Assembly: GCF_000447295.1 (NCBI RefSeq)
Contig: NZ_KE650771.1
Span: forward strand, 5,787,559-5,851,558
DNA length: 64,000 nt
Source of the DNA: Fischerella sp. PCC 9431
GTDB lineage: Bacteria > Cyanobacteriota > Cyanobacteriia > Cyanobacteriales > Nostocaceae
Direction of reading: 5' to 3'
Shown one piece after another: positions 45,467-54,639 of the stretch (positions are counted from its first letter, which is position 1; each line of letters starts with the position of its first letter). The notes beneath the pieces are model-generated. The model saw only the letters and a program-made list of their open reading frames with translations, was not told the DNA's origin and made no database searches. A program made the translations under genes and the position numbers.

Positions 45467-45503
45467 CAGTATACTCTTACACGCTTACGCCCCTACACTC
45501 CTG

Positions 45504-47381
45504 TTACACAGCGATCGCTCTTGGTAAAATAAGAATAAAAGTAGTAGAAACAGCTGTACTTTCAACTGTAATAGAGCCTTTTAAGTGTTTTACCAGTTTC
45601 TGCACTAGTGCTAATCCTAACCCGCTACCACCGTATTGCAAGGGATGATGTTGGGGAAGGCGGTAAAAGGGATCGAAAATACGCGCAAGTTCGCTACTGT
45701 CTAATTGAACACCAGAATTACTCACTCTGATTTCTACGGTTTCCTCGGTTGCAGACGCAGCAACGGTAATCGATTCACCCACAGGTGTATATTTACAGGC
45801 GTTACTAAGTAACTCTGTAACAATGCGTTCTAAGTCAGTGATATCTGTTTCTAAAGGTGGGAGTTCTCCATCTAAATGCAAAAACAACTTTTGTTGCTGA
45901 CAAATAGTCACTTCTCGAAAAGATTCTACAATTGGAGGCAGCCAACTGTTGAGATCAATCACAATTACAGTCAAAACTTCGGCTTCTGCTTCTAAATATG
46001 TGAGTGAAAGCAGATCATTAATCAGTTTGCTCTCTCGCTGACATTCGTTTTGTAAAATCTGCAATAGTTGTGATACCGTATCTGTGTCTAATGCTGTTTC
46101 TTGTTTGATAATGGTTTCTAAAGTTTGGGCGGCTAGACTAATGGTAGTGATTGGTGTTCGCAATTCATGGGAAAGGGATCTGAGAAATTCGTGTTTGAGA
46201 TTGTCCAGTTTTTCGATTTGGTTTACCTGTGTTTGGGCTAGTTGATAAAGTTTAGCTTGGCGAATTGCGATCGCGCATTGATTTGCTAGTTGTTGTACCA
46301 GTTTAATTTCCGATTCTGCAAACGGTTCTTGAGTAACTTTTGTTAACCAAATATTTCCCATCACTGTTTCAGCGTCAAAAATAGGACAAGCTAACTGTGT
46401 CACTATCACTAAATTCGGATTCCAATCTCGTAAAACTTCACTAAATTGCAACGGTTGTTTTTGTAAAAGTGGCTGATACAGTTTAGGGAAATCTGCAACC
46501 TGTCGTTTCATTCCTTGGTAGACAGAAGAGATAGTAGTGTATTCGTGGGCAATAGTAGCGAAAGTATAACTAGTATCATATAATTCAACATAACAATTCT
46601 CAACCTGTAACACCTTTGCTAATTCAGTAACAACAGTCTCTAAAACATGATCTATCTCTATACAATCACGTATTTTTTTGGTGAGATTTCTGACTAATTT
46701 ATCAGACTGCTGTAACTTGCTTTCGGTTTGCAGATGTTGCACCTGTTGACGTAGTTCTGACTGTTGGATAGCAATACCAATTTGGATTGCTAATTGTTTG
46801 AGTAAATCAATTTCTGTTTGTAGCCATTGTCGTGGTTCACAACAATGCTGTGCGATTAACAATCCCCAAAGATTTTGCTGGAATATAATTGGTACTACCA
46901 GATTCGCTCTGACTTGCAAAGAACAAAGAAAATCTCTCTGACAAGGATGCAATCCAGCCGCGTAAATATCTTCTACAATCTGGATACAACCACGCTTGTA
47001 CCGTTCTGCATGTTTTTTGCTAAAGCAAGAGTCTGTGATCTTCATTCCTAAGAGTGGACTACCCGCAACGATAGTAGATTCTGCAACTATAGTCCCGTCG
47101 CCATGAGAATCTAGATGATAAATCAGGACGCGATCGCTCTGGTATAGCCTTCGTAATTCTTTAACTGTAAAATTCAGAATCGTATTTAAATCAATAGATT
47201 GGCAAATTAGTTGAGCGATCGCACTCAATATTTGATTAGGATGGCTTCCATCTTCTAAATCTGTATCGATTTGAAATTTTTGACAGACAGCTTGTGCTGA
47301 TTCTGCGGTAGATTCCGATGGATTGATATTCATGCGAGAGTCCTTAGTTGGTTTACTGACTCTACTAGGCTTTCTCTCCAT
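45504..47381 (-). CDS. Soluble histidine kinase with two GAF domains, the first phytochrome/CBCR-like
   Basis: The 625 residues contain GAF1 (about 47-210), GAF2 (about 235-385), HisKA with His405 in LSHELRTP, and a HATPase (LSNACKYTP, FDPFYRLP, GSGLGLALVQKL). GAF1 resembles bilin-binding GAF domains: DIYAAGLHPCQRDFL, VRANLVVPI and LWGLLIAQHC. Cys147 is at the bilin-attachment position but is followed by Gln instead of His. There are no membrane helices, so sensing is cytoplasmic, perhaps of light. An internal ATG at 47333 preceded by AAGGA is an alternative start. No response regulator is adjacent. Confidence 0.92.
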   Translation of the reverse strand: MERKPSRVSKPTKDSRMNINPSESTAESAQAVCQKFQIDTDLEDGSHPNQILSAIAQLICQSIDLNTILNFTVKELRRLYQSDRVLIYHLDSHGDGTIVAESTIVAGSPLLGMKITDSCFSKKHAERYKRGCIQIVEDIYAAGLHPCQRDFLCSLQVRANLVVPIIFQQNLWGLLIAQHCCEPRQWLQTEIDLLKQLAIQIGIAIQQSELRQQVQHLQTESKLQQSDKLVRNLTKKIRDCIEIDHVLETVVTELAKVLQVENCYVELYDTSYTFATIAHEYTTISSVYQGMKRQVADFPKLYQPLLQKQPLQFSEVLRDWNPNLVIVTQLACPIFDAETVMGNIWLTKVTQEPFAESEIKLVQQLANQCAIAIRQAKLYQLAQTQVNQIEKLDNLKHEFLRSLSHELRTPITTISLAAQTLETIIKQETALDTDTVSQLLQILQNECQRESKLINDLLSLTYLEAEAEVLTVIVIDLNSWLPPIVESFREVTICQQQKLFLHLDGELPPLETDITDLERIVTELLSNACKYTPVGESITVAASATEETVEIRVSNSGVQLDSSELARIFDPFYRLPQHHPLQYGGSGLGLALVQKLVKHLKGSITVESTAVSTTFILILPRAIAV

Positions 47382-47776
47382 AAAATAAAATAATATCTAA
47401 TTGTAGTAGACGCCTTGAAGCACCTCAGACCAAGACTCAGAAACCTTTGTTGACCTAAGTTCTATCGTATGGACTGCTGATGAAAAATTTAGCAAAGCTT
47501 ATAACTGCTCAACCTAAGTTAAGTCTTAACTTTTTATAGAGCTTTAAATATATAAATTGCAGGATAGTGGCAAACAATTAAGTTATTTACTGTATCTTTT
47601 TTAGCATTCTTGCATAAATTCATTTTATAAAAACTTCCTATGTAACTAAATTTTATAAATCTTAATATCTATACTGATAAATAATTAAGATAAGTAAGAT
47701 GGGTTATGCCTGTGGCATAACGCACCCTTGTATATTGAGACAAGTAAATTTTTTGATATTCCCCAACTGATCACTG
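47382..47776. other. A/T-rich gap upstream of GAF kinase
   Basis: No gene. It contains a small hairpin TTATGCC-TGT-GGCATAA near 47704-47720, part of a GGGTTATGCC...GGCATAACGCACCC repeat resembling the ACGCACCCTAC repeat near 2210. Confidence 0.5.
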
Positions 47777-49264
47777 TTAAAAACGATCTACCCCATCTAT
47801 TAACTCAAACTTCTTACTACTCTCACCCATAACCTTTGCAGCTTCTCCACATGTGCGCGGTGTTGGAAAAATTTTCTCTGGATTCGCTAAACCTTGAGGA
47901 TTAAATACTTGGCGTACCCATTGCATAGTTTCTAAATCAGCTTCTGTAAACATTTCTGGCATGTAACATTTTTTATCTGCTCCAATGCCGTGTTCTCCAG
48001 AAATACTACCACCGACTCTCACACATAACTTGAGAATTTCTCCCCCCACTTCTTCGACTATTTCTAATGCACCCGGAACAGAATTATCAAATAAAATTAA
48101 TGGGTGCAGATTTCCATCACCAGCATGAAAAACATTGGCAATTTGGTAACCATATTTTTGGCTCAATGCTTCAATTTCTTGCAACACATAAGCTAACTGA
48201 GTCCGGGGAATCACGCCATCCTGTACATAATAATCTGGACTCAAATGTCCAGCCGCAGCAAACGCAGCTTTACGTCCTTTCCATAATTTTAATCGCGTAT
48301 CTGGATCACTGGCAGAAGTAACATTCCGCGCTCCATTTCGTTGACAAATTTCCGCAATTCTTTGTTTATTTGTTGCAACTTCTACAGCCAAACCATCAAT
48401 TTCGATTAATAGAATAGCCACCGCATCACGGGGATAAATATCTAATGCTGTCACATCTTCCACAGCATTAATGCTGAGATTATCCATAATTTCCATACCA
48501 CCAGGAATAATCCCCGCACCGATAATATCAGATACACTTGCTCCTGCCGCTTCAATACTCGTAAAATCTGCCAACAACACACAGATTGATTCTGCACTCT
48601 TGAGGATTCGCAGCGTAATTTCTGTAGCGATACCCAGCGTTCCTTCCGAACCTACAAATATCCCTGTTAAATCATAACCAGGCGTTTCGGGAATTTCTCC
48701 CCCCAAATCTAGGATTTCACCTTCAGGAGTCACTATTTTTAATCCCAAAACGTGGTTAGTTGTCACACCATACTTCAGACAATGCACACCCCCAGAATTT
48801 TCTGCAACGTTACCACCAATCGAGCAGATAATTTGACTGGAGGGATCAGGAGCGTAGTAAAAACCAGCACCGCTAACAGTTTGTGTTACCCAGTTATTAA
48901 TTACCCCTGGTTGAACAACAACACGCTGATTCTCTAGATCTATATTCAGAATTTGCCGCATTAAAGAAGTAACAATGAGAACGCTGTCTTCAATTGGCAA
49001 AGCACCACCTGATAAACCAGTACCAGAACCACGAGCAATAAAGGGGACAGAATACTTATTGCATATCTTTACTACTGCTGCTACTTGTTCTGTAGTTCGC
49101 GGTAGCACCACCAGCGCTGGACGTTGGCGATAGCTAGTAAGTCCATCGCATTCGTAGGTGATCAGTTCTTCACGGCGTTGCACAACACCATTTTCGCCAA
49201 TTGCTGCTTCAAATTCCTTAATGATAGATTGCCAGTTGCGTTGTTGTTTGTTTTGGGTGAGCAT
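47777..49264 (-). CDS. glcD: Glycolate dehydrogenase subunit D / FAD-linked oxidase
   Basis: It oxidises glycolate (or D-lactate) to glyoxylate in the photorespiratory pathway. The 495 residues have the FAD-binding type 4 fold: PALVVLPRTTEQVAAVVKIC, ARGSGTGLSGGALP, APDPSSQIICSIGGNVAENSGG, and the C-terminal cap with FHAGDGNLHPLILFD and GGSISGEHGIGADKK. The iron-sulfur partner gene is not in the window. Confidence 0.94.
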   Translation of the reverse strand: MLTQNKQQRNWQSIIKEFEAAIGENGVVQRREELITYECDGLTSYRQRPALVVLPRTTEQVAAVVKICNKYSVPFIARGSGTGLSGGALPIEDSVLIVTSLMRQILNIDLENQRVVVQPGVINNWVTQTVSGAGFYYAPDPSSQIICSIGGNVAENSGGVHCLKYGVTTNHVLGLKIVTPEGEILDLGGEIPETPGYDLTGIFVGSEGTLGIATEITLRILKSAESICVLLADFTSIEAAGASVSDIIGAGIIPGGMEIMDNLSINAVEDVTALDIYPRDAVAILLIEIDGLAVEVATNKQRIAEICQRNGARNVTSASDPDTRLKLWKGRKAAFAAAGHLSPDYYVQDGVIPRTQLAYVLQEIEALSQKYGYQIANVFHAGDGNLHPLILFDNSVPGALEIVEEVGGEILKLCVRVGGSISGEHGIGADKKCYMPEMFTEADLETMQWVRQVFNPQGLANPEKIFPTPRTCGEAAKVMGESSKKFELIDGVDRF

Positions 49265-49441
49265 AGGTTTTTCAGGAAAGATGCGATCGCATAGCGACTT
49301 TTTCGGAGTATCGCTTTTTATCTAGCCACACTACAGAAGACAAAGTGATCATAACCCAAACAACAGACTCCCGACTTCTAGACAATTATCTGGCGTTGCA
49401 AACCAAAACTTGCAAAGAAATCGGGGAGATTAAACACTGTG

Positions 49442-49487
49442 CGATCGCTTCATATCTGGAACTGATGTTTGAGATATGAAGCGATCG
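49442..49487. terminator. Perfect 16-base inverted repeat built on HIP1
   Basis: CGATCGCTTCATATCT and AGATATGAAGCGATCG pair perfectly around a 14-base loop, just after the end of the split nuclease gene. It lacks a T-run, so it is either a terminator-like stem or a protein-binding dyad. Confidence 0.55.
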
Positions 49488-49499
49488 TCATCCTCTAAA

Positions 49500-50601
49500 C
49501 TACTCACTTACAGATTGATAAACTTGCCGCAATTGTTCTACTGTATCCGCAGTTTCTATACCCTCTAAAATACTTGACAACAAATCAACATCCTTAATAG
49601 ATTCAATTTCCGGTAGCAAACTTTCGCCCGATTCTCCAAATTTGAGTTTTAATCCCAAAGAAATACCCTTGATTAAACCTTGTTGAATCCCTTGTTGAAT
49701 CCCTTGTTGAATTCCTTGTTGAATCCCTTGTTTAATTCCTTCCTCAATTCCAATACGCTCAACACTGGTAACATAACGCATACGAAAAGTCTCCTCATAT
49801 TCGCGAAACTCTTGCCAAAATTCCTTTTCTAGCTCAGATGGCAATGTCAACATCCAGTCGATAAACTGAAATAAATTAATAATATTTTCCCTTGCAAAAC
49901 CCTGTTCATACAACCTTCTAGTCAAAGCCAACTTTTGCTGCTTACGCTCTAACCGATTATTGCGAGTTTCTAAAGCAGCTAGATGAGCCATAATCACCGT
50001 CGCAAATGGGTTAGGACTTGCCAATAACTCAGCTTGTCGTTGCTTATAGTCTAACAACTTGACAATTGGAAACTGAAAATTAACCTGACAACCAAACAAA
50101 TTATAACCAAACTGATTTGGTCGCCAGTTAATACCCTCATCACCCAATACTGCTATTGATGCTACTGAGCGATTATATCGATCAAAGATGCGATAGTTAT
50201 AACTATACATCCGTCGAGCAAAATCAGATTCTTCCTGGGCTTGTACCTCAACATGCACAAGTATCCAAGATTCTTCCCCACCAAGGCGATAAATTTTTAC
50301 TAATTTATCAACCAATCTCTTATACCAATTTCATATGAAGATGCATAGAATCGCTGGACTCAAAACTCCTATTATATAAAGATTTTAGACTTCAATATTC
50401 TGTGCAAGCTTATAAAGAATTGGTATTACCCAGTTCTGCATCTCGAATAACTTGCTGTAACTCTTTATCTAAAAATTCTGGTTTTCGTGTCCAGTCTATT
50501 TCCCCATGTGCTTGAGGAAAAAAGAACAACATGAATTCTTTAAAATATAGTTGTAAAATGTCTTTCCAAGGAGAATCATATTCGGTTTGAGGATTGGACA
50601 T
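49500..50601 (-). pseudogene. Rpn-like PD-(D/E)xK nuclease/transposase gene split by a small element
   Basis: The N-terminal piece (50601 back to 50429) encodes DSPWKDILQLYFKEFMLFFF and LDKELQQVIRDAELG. The C-terminal piece (50320 to 49500) continues RLVDKLVKIYRLGGEESWIL, HVEVQAQEESDFARRMYSYN and further. Removing bases 50323-50428 joins them in frame as ...AELGKRLVDKL..., the normal family sequence. The whole is a cyanobacterial Rpn/DUF4351-type family member of about 330 residues with the Glu-x-Gln core HVEVQ. Four near-identical GIQQ repeats (IKQGIQQGIQQGIQQGIQQG) lie near the C-terminus. Confidence 0.9.
50323..50425. mobile_element. Family C miniature element inserted in the nuclease gene
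   Basis: The 103 bases begin TACCAATTTCATATGAAG and end AAAGAATTGGTA (8-base perfect terminal inverted repeats TACCAATT/AATTGGTA). TTA lies directly on both sides (50320-50322 and 50426-50428), a 3-base target duplication, or TA if the ends are counted differently. TA-type targets suggest mobilisation by an IS630/Tc1-like transposase. Confidence 0.9.
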
Positions 50602-50800
50602 CTAATTTCGGATTTTGGATCGTTTTGCTGATTGAATCTGGAAGCTTCCTGTTCGGAATTATTCGGTTATTAAAGCACATTTTTATAATTTAGGAATCAC
50701 GCACCTTGAATTCTTGACGGTGTGAACCCTGAATTTTAAATCGAGCAGGTCGGTGTTAAATTGATTAGGAACAATCTAAAATCTAACATCCAAAATTCGG

Positions 50801-51436
50801 ATGACTAATCTTTTCTTTCACGAACAATTGCAACGTACACCCGCACTCATGCATAAACTGCGGGATTTTCCTGTTACCATTTGTGGTGCTGGGGCTTTGG
50901 GTGCAAATATTACCGAAAATCTGGCTCGTTCTGGCTTTGGGAAGTTACGAGTCATAGACAGAGACAGAATTGAAGAACGCAACCTTTCCACTCAACCTTA
51001 TTACCGTTCCGATGTTGGTGCATACAAAGCCAAAATCCTCACCAATAATCTTTATCGCGCTTTGGGTGTCACAGTCGATGGGCGTACAAAAGAATTAACA
51101 CCAGATAATGCAACTCAATTATTAACAGATACTGCTTTAATTATCGACACCTTTGATAATAGCAGTAGCCGACAAGCTGTGTTTGACTACTGCAAGAATT
51201 CTCAAATACCTTGCTTACACGTAGGTTTAGCTTCAGATTATGCAGAAATCATCTGGAACCAAATCTATCGTGTACCTTCACCTGCAAACGATGATATCTG
51301 CGACTATCCCCTGGCGCGCAACTTAGTTATCCTCGCAGTCGCAGTTGCTTGTGAAGCAATCATTACTTTTGTCGCTACAGAACAACAAGAGAGTTTTACC
51401 GTTACCTTAGCTGATTTTGCGGTTCAGCCTTTGTAA
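50801..51436 (+). CDS. ThiF/MoeB/HesA-family adenylyltransferase (E1-like)
   Basis: The 211 residues have the E1-like nucleotide fold: VTICGAGALGANITENLARSGFG (GxGxxG), VIDRDRIEERNLSTQPYY with the Asp and Arg that bind ATP, AYKAKIL, and IIDTFDNSSSRQAVFDYC. The canonical zinc CxxC pairs of MoeB/ThiF are absent, so it is a compact, divergent member. It would adenylate a C-terminal carboxyl or a small molecule; the substrate is unknown. A small acidic gene follows 45 bases later on the same strand. Confidence 0.9.
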   Translation: MTNLFFHEQLQRTPALMHKLRDFPVTICGAGALGANITENLARSGFGKLRVIDRDRIEERNLSTQPYYRSDVGAYKAKILTNNLYRALGVTVDGRTKELTPDNATQLLTDTALIIDTFDNSSSRQAVFDYCKNSQIPCLHVGLASDYAEIIWNQIYRVPSPANDDICDYPLARNLVILAVAVACEAIITFVATEQQESFTVTLADFAVQPL

Positions 51437-51481
51437 TGTATAAAGTGAATAGAAATTGGCAAGAGATTGGCAAATAAGATA

Positions 51482-51715
51482 ATGGAGCAAAATCAGCATC
51501 AACAGCGCCGTGTCGCTGATCAGGAGTTTCAGAAATCCCTAGACCAACTGCAACAAATTTTACAAGATGATTCTACACAAGCAGAACAAACAGCCGAATC
51601 TCACAGCGATCGCCAAAGCGACCAAATAGCCGAAACTTCCTCAATCATAGATTTAGACGTCTGGGAAGACGCCGTTGCTGATATCGAACAATATTTCCAG
51701 CAAAAAGGTCAATAG
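51482..51715 (+). CDS. Small acidic protein downstream of ThiF
   Basis: The 77 residues start at ATG 51482 (an in-frame TTG lies five codons upstream). They are Gln- and Asp-rich, mostly helical, with a distinctive C-terminus SIIDLDVWEDAVADIEQYFQ. There is no terminal Gly-Gly, so it is not an obvious ubiquitin-like substrate. Its close spacing to the ThiF gene suggests an operon and perhaps a partner. Confidence 0.65.
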   Translation: MEQNQHQQRRVADQEFQKSLDQLQQILQDDSTQAEQTAESHSDRQSDQIAETSSIIDLDVWEDAVADIEQYFQQKGQ

Positions 51716-51775
51716 TAGAGACGCGATGATACTCTTACCTTGAAGCCGCTCTTACGAGCGTCTACGCGTCTGTAC
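51716..51775. repeat. Family E dispersed repeat, copy 2
   Basis: It starts immediately after the stop codon of the small acidic gene. Its reverse complement matches 30371-30428 closely, including CGCGTAGACGCTCGTAAGA and GGCTTCAAGGTAAGAGTA. Confidence 0.85.
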
Positions 51776-51805
51776 AATGGTCAATGGTCAATGGAAAGAG
51801 ACTTG

Positions 51806-52672
51806 TTAAATAATTCTCCCGTGTCCCCCTTGTCCCCCTTGTCCTCCTTGTCCCCTTTCCCTTATCCCCGATCCCCGATCCCCGATCCCGTAATCCCCGA
51901 TTCTCTGTCTTCGCGCTTCATATAACATCAACGCAGCTGCGATCGCTACATTTAATGACTCTACCCCAGGACTAAGGGGAATTTTCACTTCCATATGTGC
52001 CATTGCTGCTAATTCTGACGACAAGCCAGCGCCTTCGTTACCTAATAAAATTATACTTGGTTGACGCCAGTCTACTTCCCAGTAAGTTAAATTTGCACTG
52101 GGGAGGGTTGCTATTACTTGCATTCCCGCTTGTTTAGCTTGCATAACTGTCGCTTTTAAATCTGGACTCACCGCCATCGGTAAGCGAAACCATTGTCCAG
52201 CCGTAGCCCGTAATATCTTGGGATTGTCTAAATCTACACTATCTCCACTCAACCACAATCCACTCGCCCCAGCCGCCGCCGCAGTACGAATCATTGTACC
52301 CAAATTCCCTGGATCTTGGACTGTTTCTAAAGCGAGTACCACACCAGTAAATGGTATAGGAGTTGGAGAAATATTCCGTTTTGCTAGCGCCACAACTCCA
52401 TCTGGTTGAACCGTAGTTGCGATCGCCGCCATGATTTCTTCACTAACAACTTCTGTGCGATCGCTTCTTTGACAAACCTCTTCCCATAATATCGAATGGG
52501 ATGTTTGCCATCCTGGAGTACAGCATACCACCGCAAGCGGATAGTTGACAGCACAAGCTTCTTCCAACAAGTGTGTTCCCTCCAAGAGAAACAATTGCTG
52601 TTTATGCCGTTCCTTGGTAGCGTGGAGCTTTCTGATTTGCTTAACTAGAGAATTTTGTAAACTCGTCAGCAC
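51806..52672 (-). CDS. SpoU/TrmH-family RNA 2'-O-methyltransferase
   Basis: It methylates tRNA or 23S rRNA ribose with SAM. A GTG at 52672 (GTGCTGACGAGTTTACAAAA) gives 289 residues; the longer frame would run through the tRNA-Leu gene. The N-terminal substrate-binding part has LVKQIRKLHATKERHKQQLFLL. The SpoU knot motifs are LALETVQDPGNLGTMIRTAAA, IILLGNEGAGLS and IPLSPGVESLNVAIAAALMLYE. The tail after about residue 258 (IGDYGIGDRG to QGGQGGQGGHG) is encoded by intergenic STRR heptamers and GGACAAGG repeats. Confidence 0.93.
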   Translation of the reverse strand: MLTSLQNSLVKQIRKLHATKERHKQQLFLLEGTHLLEEACAVNYPLAVVCCTPGWQTSHSILWEEVCQRSDRTEVVSEEIMAAIATTVQPDGVVALAKRNISPTPIPFTGVVLALETVQDPGNLGTMIRTAAAAGASGLWLSGDSVDLDNPKILRATAGQWFRLPMAVSPDLKATVMQAKQAGMQVIATLPSANLTYWEVDWRQPSIILLGNEGAGLSSELAAMAHMEVKIPLSPGVESLNVAIAAALMLYEARRQRIGDYGIGDRGSGIRERGQGGQGGQGGHGRII

Positions 52673-52743
52673 AATTTTCGATCTTTGGATTTTAGATTTT
52701 AGATTAATCCAAAATCGCAAATCTAAAAATTTAAAATTTTGGA

Positions 52744-52826
52744 TGCGGAACCCGGGACTTGAACCCGGAAGCCTTGTGGGCACTAGAACCTGAATCTAGC
52801 GCGTCTGCCAATTCCGCCAGTTCCGC
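52744..52826 (-). tRNA. tRNA-Leu (anticodon CAG)
   Basis: On the minus strand, the 7-base acceptor stem GCGGAAC pairs with GTTCCGC, with discriminator A and no encoded CCA. The anticodon stem CTAGA/TCTAG holds the loop TTCAGGT, which gives CAG. A long variable arm makes it class II, and the T-arm GGGTTCAAGTCCC is standard. The gene is 83 bases long. It is just upstream of the methyltransferase gene on the same strand. Confidence 0.96.
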
Positions 52827-52891
52827 TTGCGAATCGGTTGAATGACCGTTTCCTATTATTACTACATTTTTCCTAGCTGTCAACTAAAAAT

Positions 52892-53068
52892 TGGGGATCG
52901 GGGATTGGGGATAAGGGATTGGGGATCGGGTATCGGGGATCGGGGTGCAGGGAGTAGGGAGAGAAAGGTAGAGAATAACCAATGCCCAATACTCAATGAC
53001 CCATGTGTCCCCTTTATCCCCAATCCCTTGTCCCCGATCCCCAATCCCTTCTCCCCGATCCCCGATAT
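52892..53068. repeat. STRR heptamers in both orientations
   Basis: GGGGATT/GGGGATC units (52892-52945) and later CCCCGAT/CCCCAAT units (53013-53068) are inverted with respect to each other and could fold into a long stem. The frames open on both strands through this region are artefacts of the repeat. Confidence 0.88.
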
Positions 53069-53146
53069 TGTGATGCAAAAATATGGACAAATTAAATCTT
53101 TCATGTAGAATCAAAACCAACTTGAAATTTGTAAGATTTAAGATTT

Positions 53147-54523
53147 TTGGAGGGTAGGCTTATTAATCCTTCTAGCAGCTTACAAGATGCTAAATTGTCA
53201 TCTGTTGCAGACTCCTCAGTTTTGCAAATCTGTGGTGGGCATCCGTTGCAAGGTCATGTAAAAATTAGTGGGGCGAAAAATTCAGCACTAGTCATTATGG
53301 CTGGGGCTTTGCTTTGTTCTGGGGATTGTCATATCCGTAATGTACCCTTGCTTGCAGACGTAGAGCGCATGGGTCAAGTATTGTCGGCTTTGGGTGTTCG
53401 CTTGCGGCGTAGTGGTGACATTTTAGACATCAATGCTAGCGAAATTACCTCATCCAAAGCTCCTTACGAACTGGTTACTCAATTGCGAGCCAGTTTTTTT
53501 GCGATCGGTCCTATCTTGGCACGCTTGGGAATAGCACAAATGCCTTTACCAGGAGGATGTGCTATTGGCGCTAGACCTGTAGATCTCCATGTCCGGGGAC
53601 TGCAAGCAATGGGAGCCGAAGTCCAAATTGAGCATGGTATTTGTAATGCTTACATCCCCGGCAAAAACCGTCGTTTGCAAGGAGCAAAAATCTACCTAGA
53701 TATCCCCAGTGTGGGAGCCACAGAAACGCTGATGATGGCAGCGACTCTCGCAGAAGGTGAAACAATCATTGAAAACGCCGCCCGTGAACCAGAAGTTGTA
53801 GATTTGGCAAATTTCTGTATAGCGATGGGAGCAAAAATTCAAGGTGCAGGCACAAGTACAATTACCATCGACGGCGTTCCTGAGCTACATTCTGTTGAGT
53901 ATAATATCATACCCGATCGCATTGAAACCGGAACTTTTCTCTTGGCAGGAGCAATCACCCGTTCTGAACTGCTTCTTTCGCCCGTTGCTCCAGACCATCT
54001 AGTACCAGTAATTTCTAAATTGCGCGAAATTGGCGTGAGTGTGGTTGAAGAAACACCAACTTGCTTACGTGTCCTCAAAGCCGATAGATTAATAGCAGCA
54101 GATATTGAAACCATGCCCCATCCTGGTTTTCCTACGGATATGCAAGCGCCGTTTATGGCTTTACTGGCGATCGCAGAAGGTGATAGCCTAATTAATGAAA
54201 CCGTATTTGAAAACCGCCTGCGTCACGCCTCCGAGTTAAATCGCTTAGGCGCAGATATTCGTGTTAAAGGTAACACTGCTTTTATTCGGGGAGTACCACT
54301 ATTATCTGGCGCGCCTGTAATTGGTACAGACTTACGAGCCGCCGCAGCTTTGGTTGTTGCTGGCTTGGCAGCAGACGGCAAAACCACTATCCAAGGACTG
54401 CACTACCTTGATCGCGGCTACGATCGCCTTGATCTTAAATTACAGCAACTCGGAGCAAAAATTCAACGTTTACCTGCTTCAGAGGTAAAAACAGAAATTG
54501 CTCCTGGCGCACTCAACACCTAA
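53147..54523 (+). CDS. murA: UDP-N-acetylglucosamine 1-carboxyvinyltransferase
   Basis: It catalyses the first committed step of peptidoglycan synthesis. Motifs are [54 protein letters not shown] with the fosfomycin-target Cys, and [19 protein letters not shown]. No ATG precedes the core. The frame opens with TTG at 53147, but the Shine-Dalgarno-like GGAGGG (53149-53154) lies after that TTG and about seven bases before ATT at 53162, which reads ATT-AAT-CCT. The true start may be that ATT. The protein has 458 codons from TTG or 453 from ATT. Confidence 0.95.
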   Translation: MEGRLINPSSSLQDAKLSSVADSSVLQICGGHPLQGHVKISGAKNSALVIMAGALLCSGDCHIRNVPLLADVERMGQVLSALGVRLRRSGDILDINASEITSSKAPYELVTQLRASFFAIGPILARLGIAQMPLPGGCAIGARPVDLHVRGLQAMGAEVQIEHGICNAYIPGKNRRLQGAKIYLDIPSVGATETLMMAATLAEGETIIENAAREPEVVDLANFCIAMGAKIQGAGTSTITIDGVPELHSVEYNIIPDRIETGTFLLAGAITRSELLLSPVAPDHLVPVISKLREIGVSVVEETPTCLRVLKADRLIAADIETMPHPGFPTDMQAPFMALLAIAEGDSLINETVFENRLRHASELNRLGADIRVKGNTAFIRGVPLLSGAPVIGTDLRAAAALVVAGLAADGKTTIQGLHYLDRGYDRLDLKLQQLGAKIQRLPASEVKTEIAPGALNT

Positions 54524-54639
54524 AACAGCTCAAAAGCTGTATTTTCTCTTTATGTCTTGGTGGTGAAAAAGAACATTTGCAACACCAAGACGCAAAGACA
54601 CCAAGAAATTTTCATTTTCTAAATTAGTACCCCCACTTG

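Noticed and set aside
52673..52783. N-terminal extension of the SpoU methyltransferase
   Set aside because: It would read through the 3' part of the tRNA-Leu gene. The GTG at 52672 starts right at the conserved domain.
52842..53120. Open frames on both strands between tRNA-Leu and murA
   Set aside because: They are composed of GIGDRG- or PIPDPRS-type repeats from CCCCGAT/CCCCAAT heptamers and have no protein signature.
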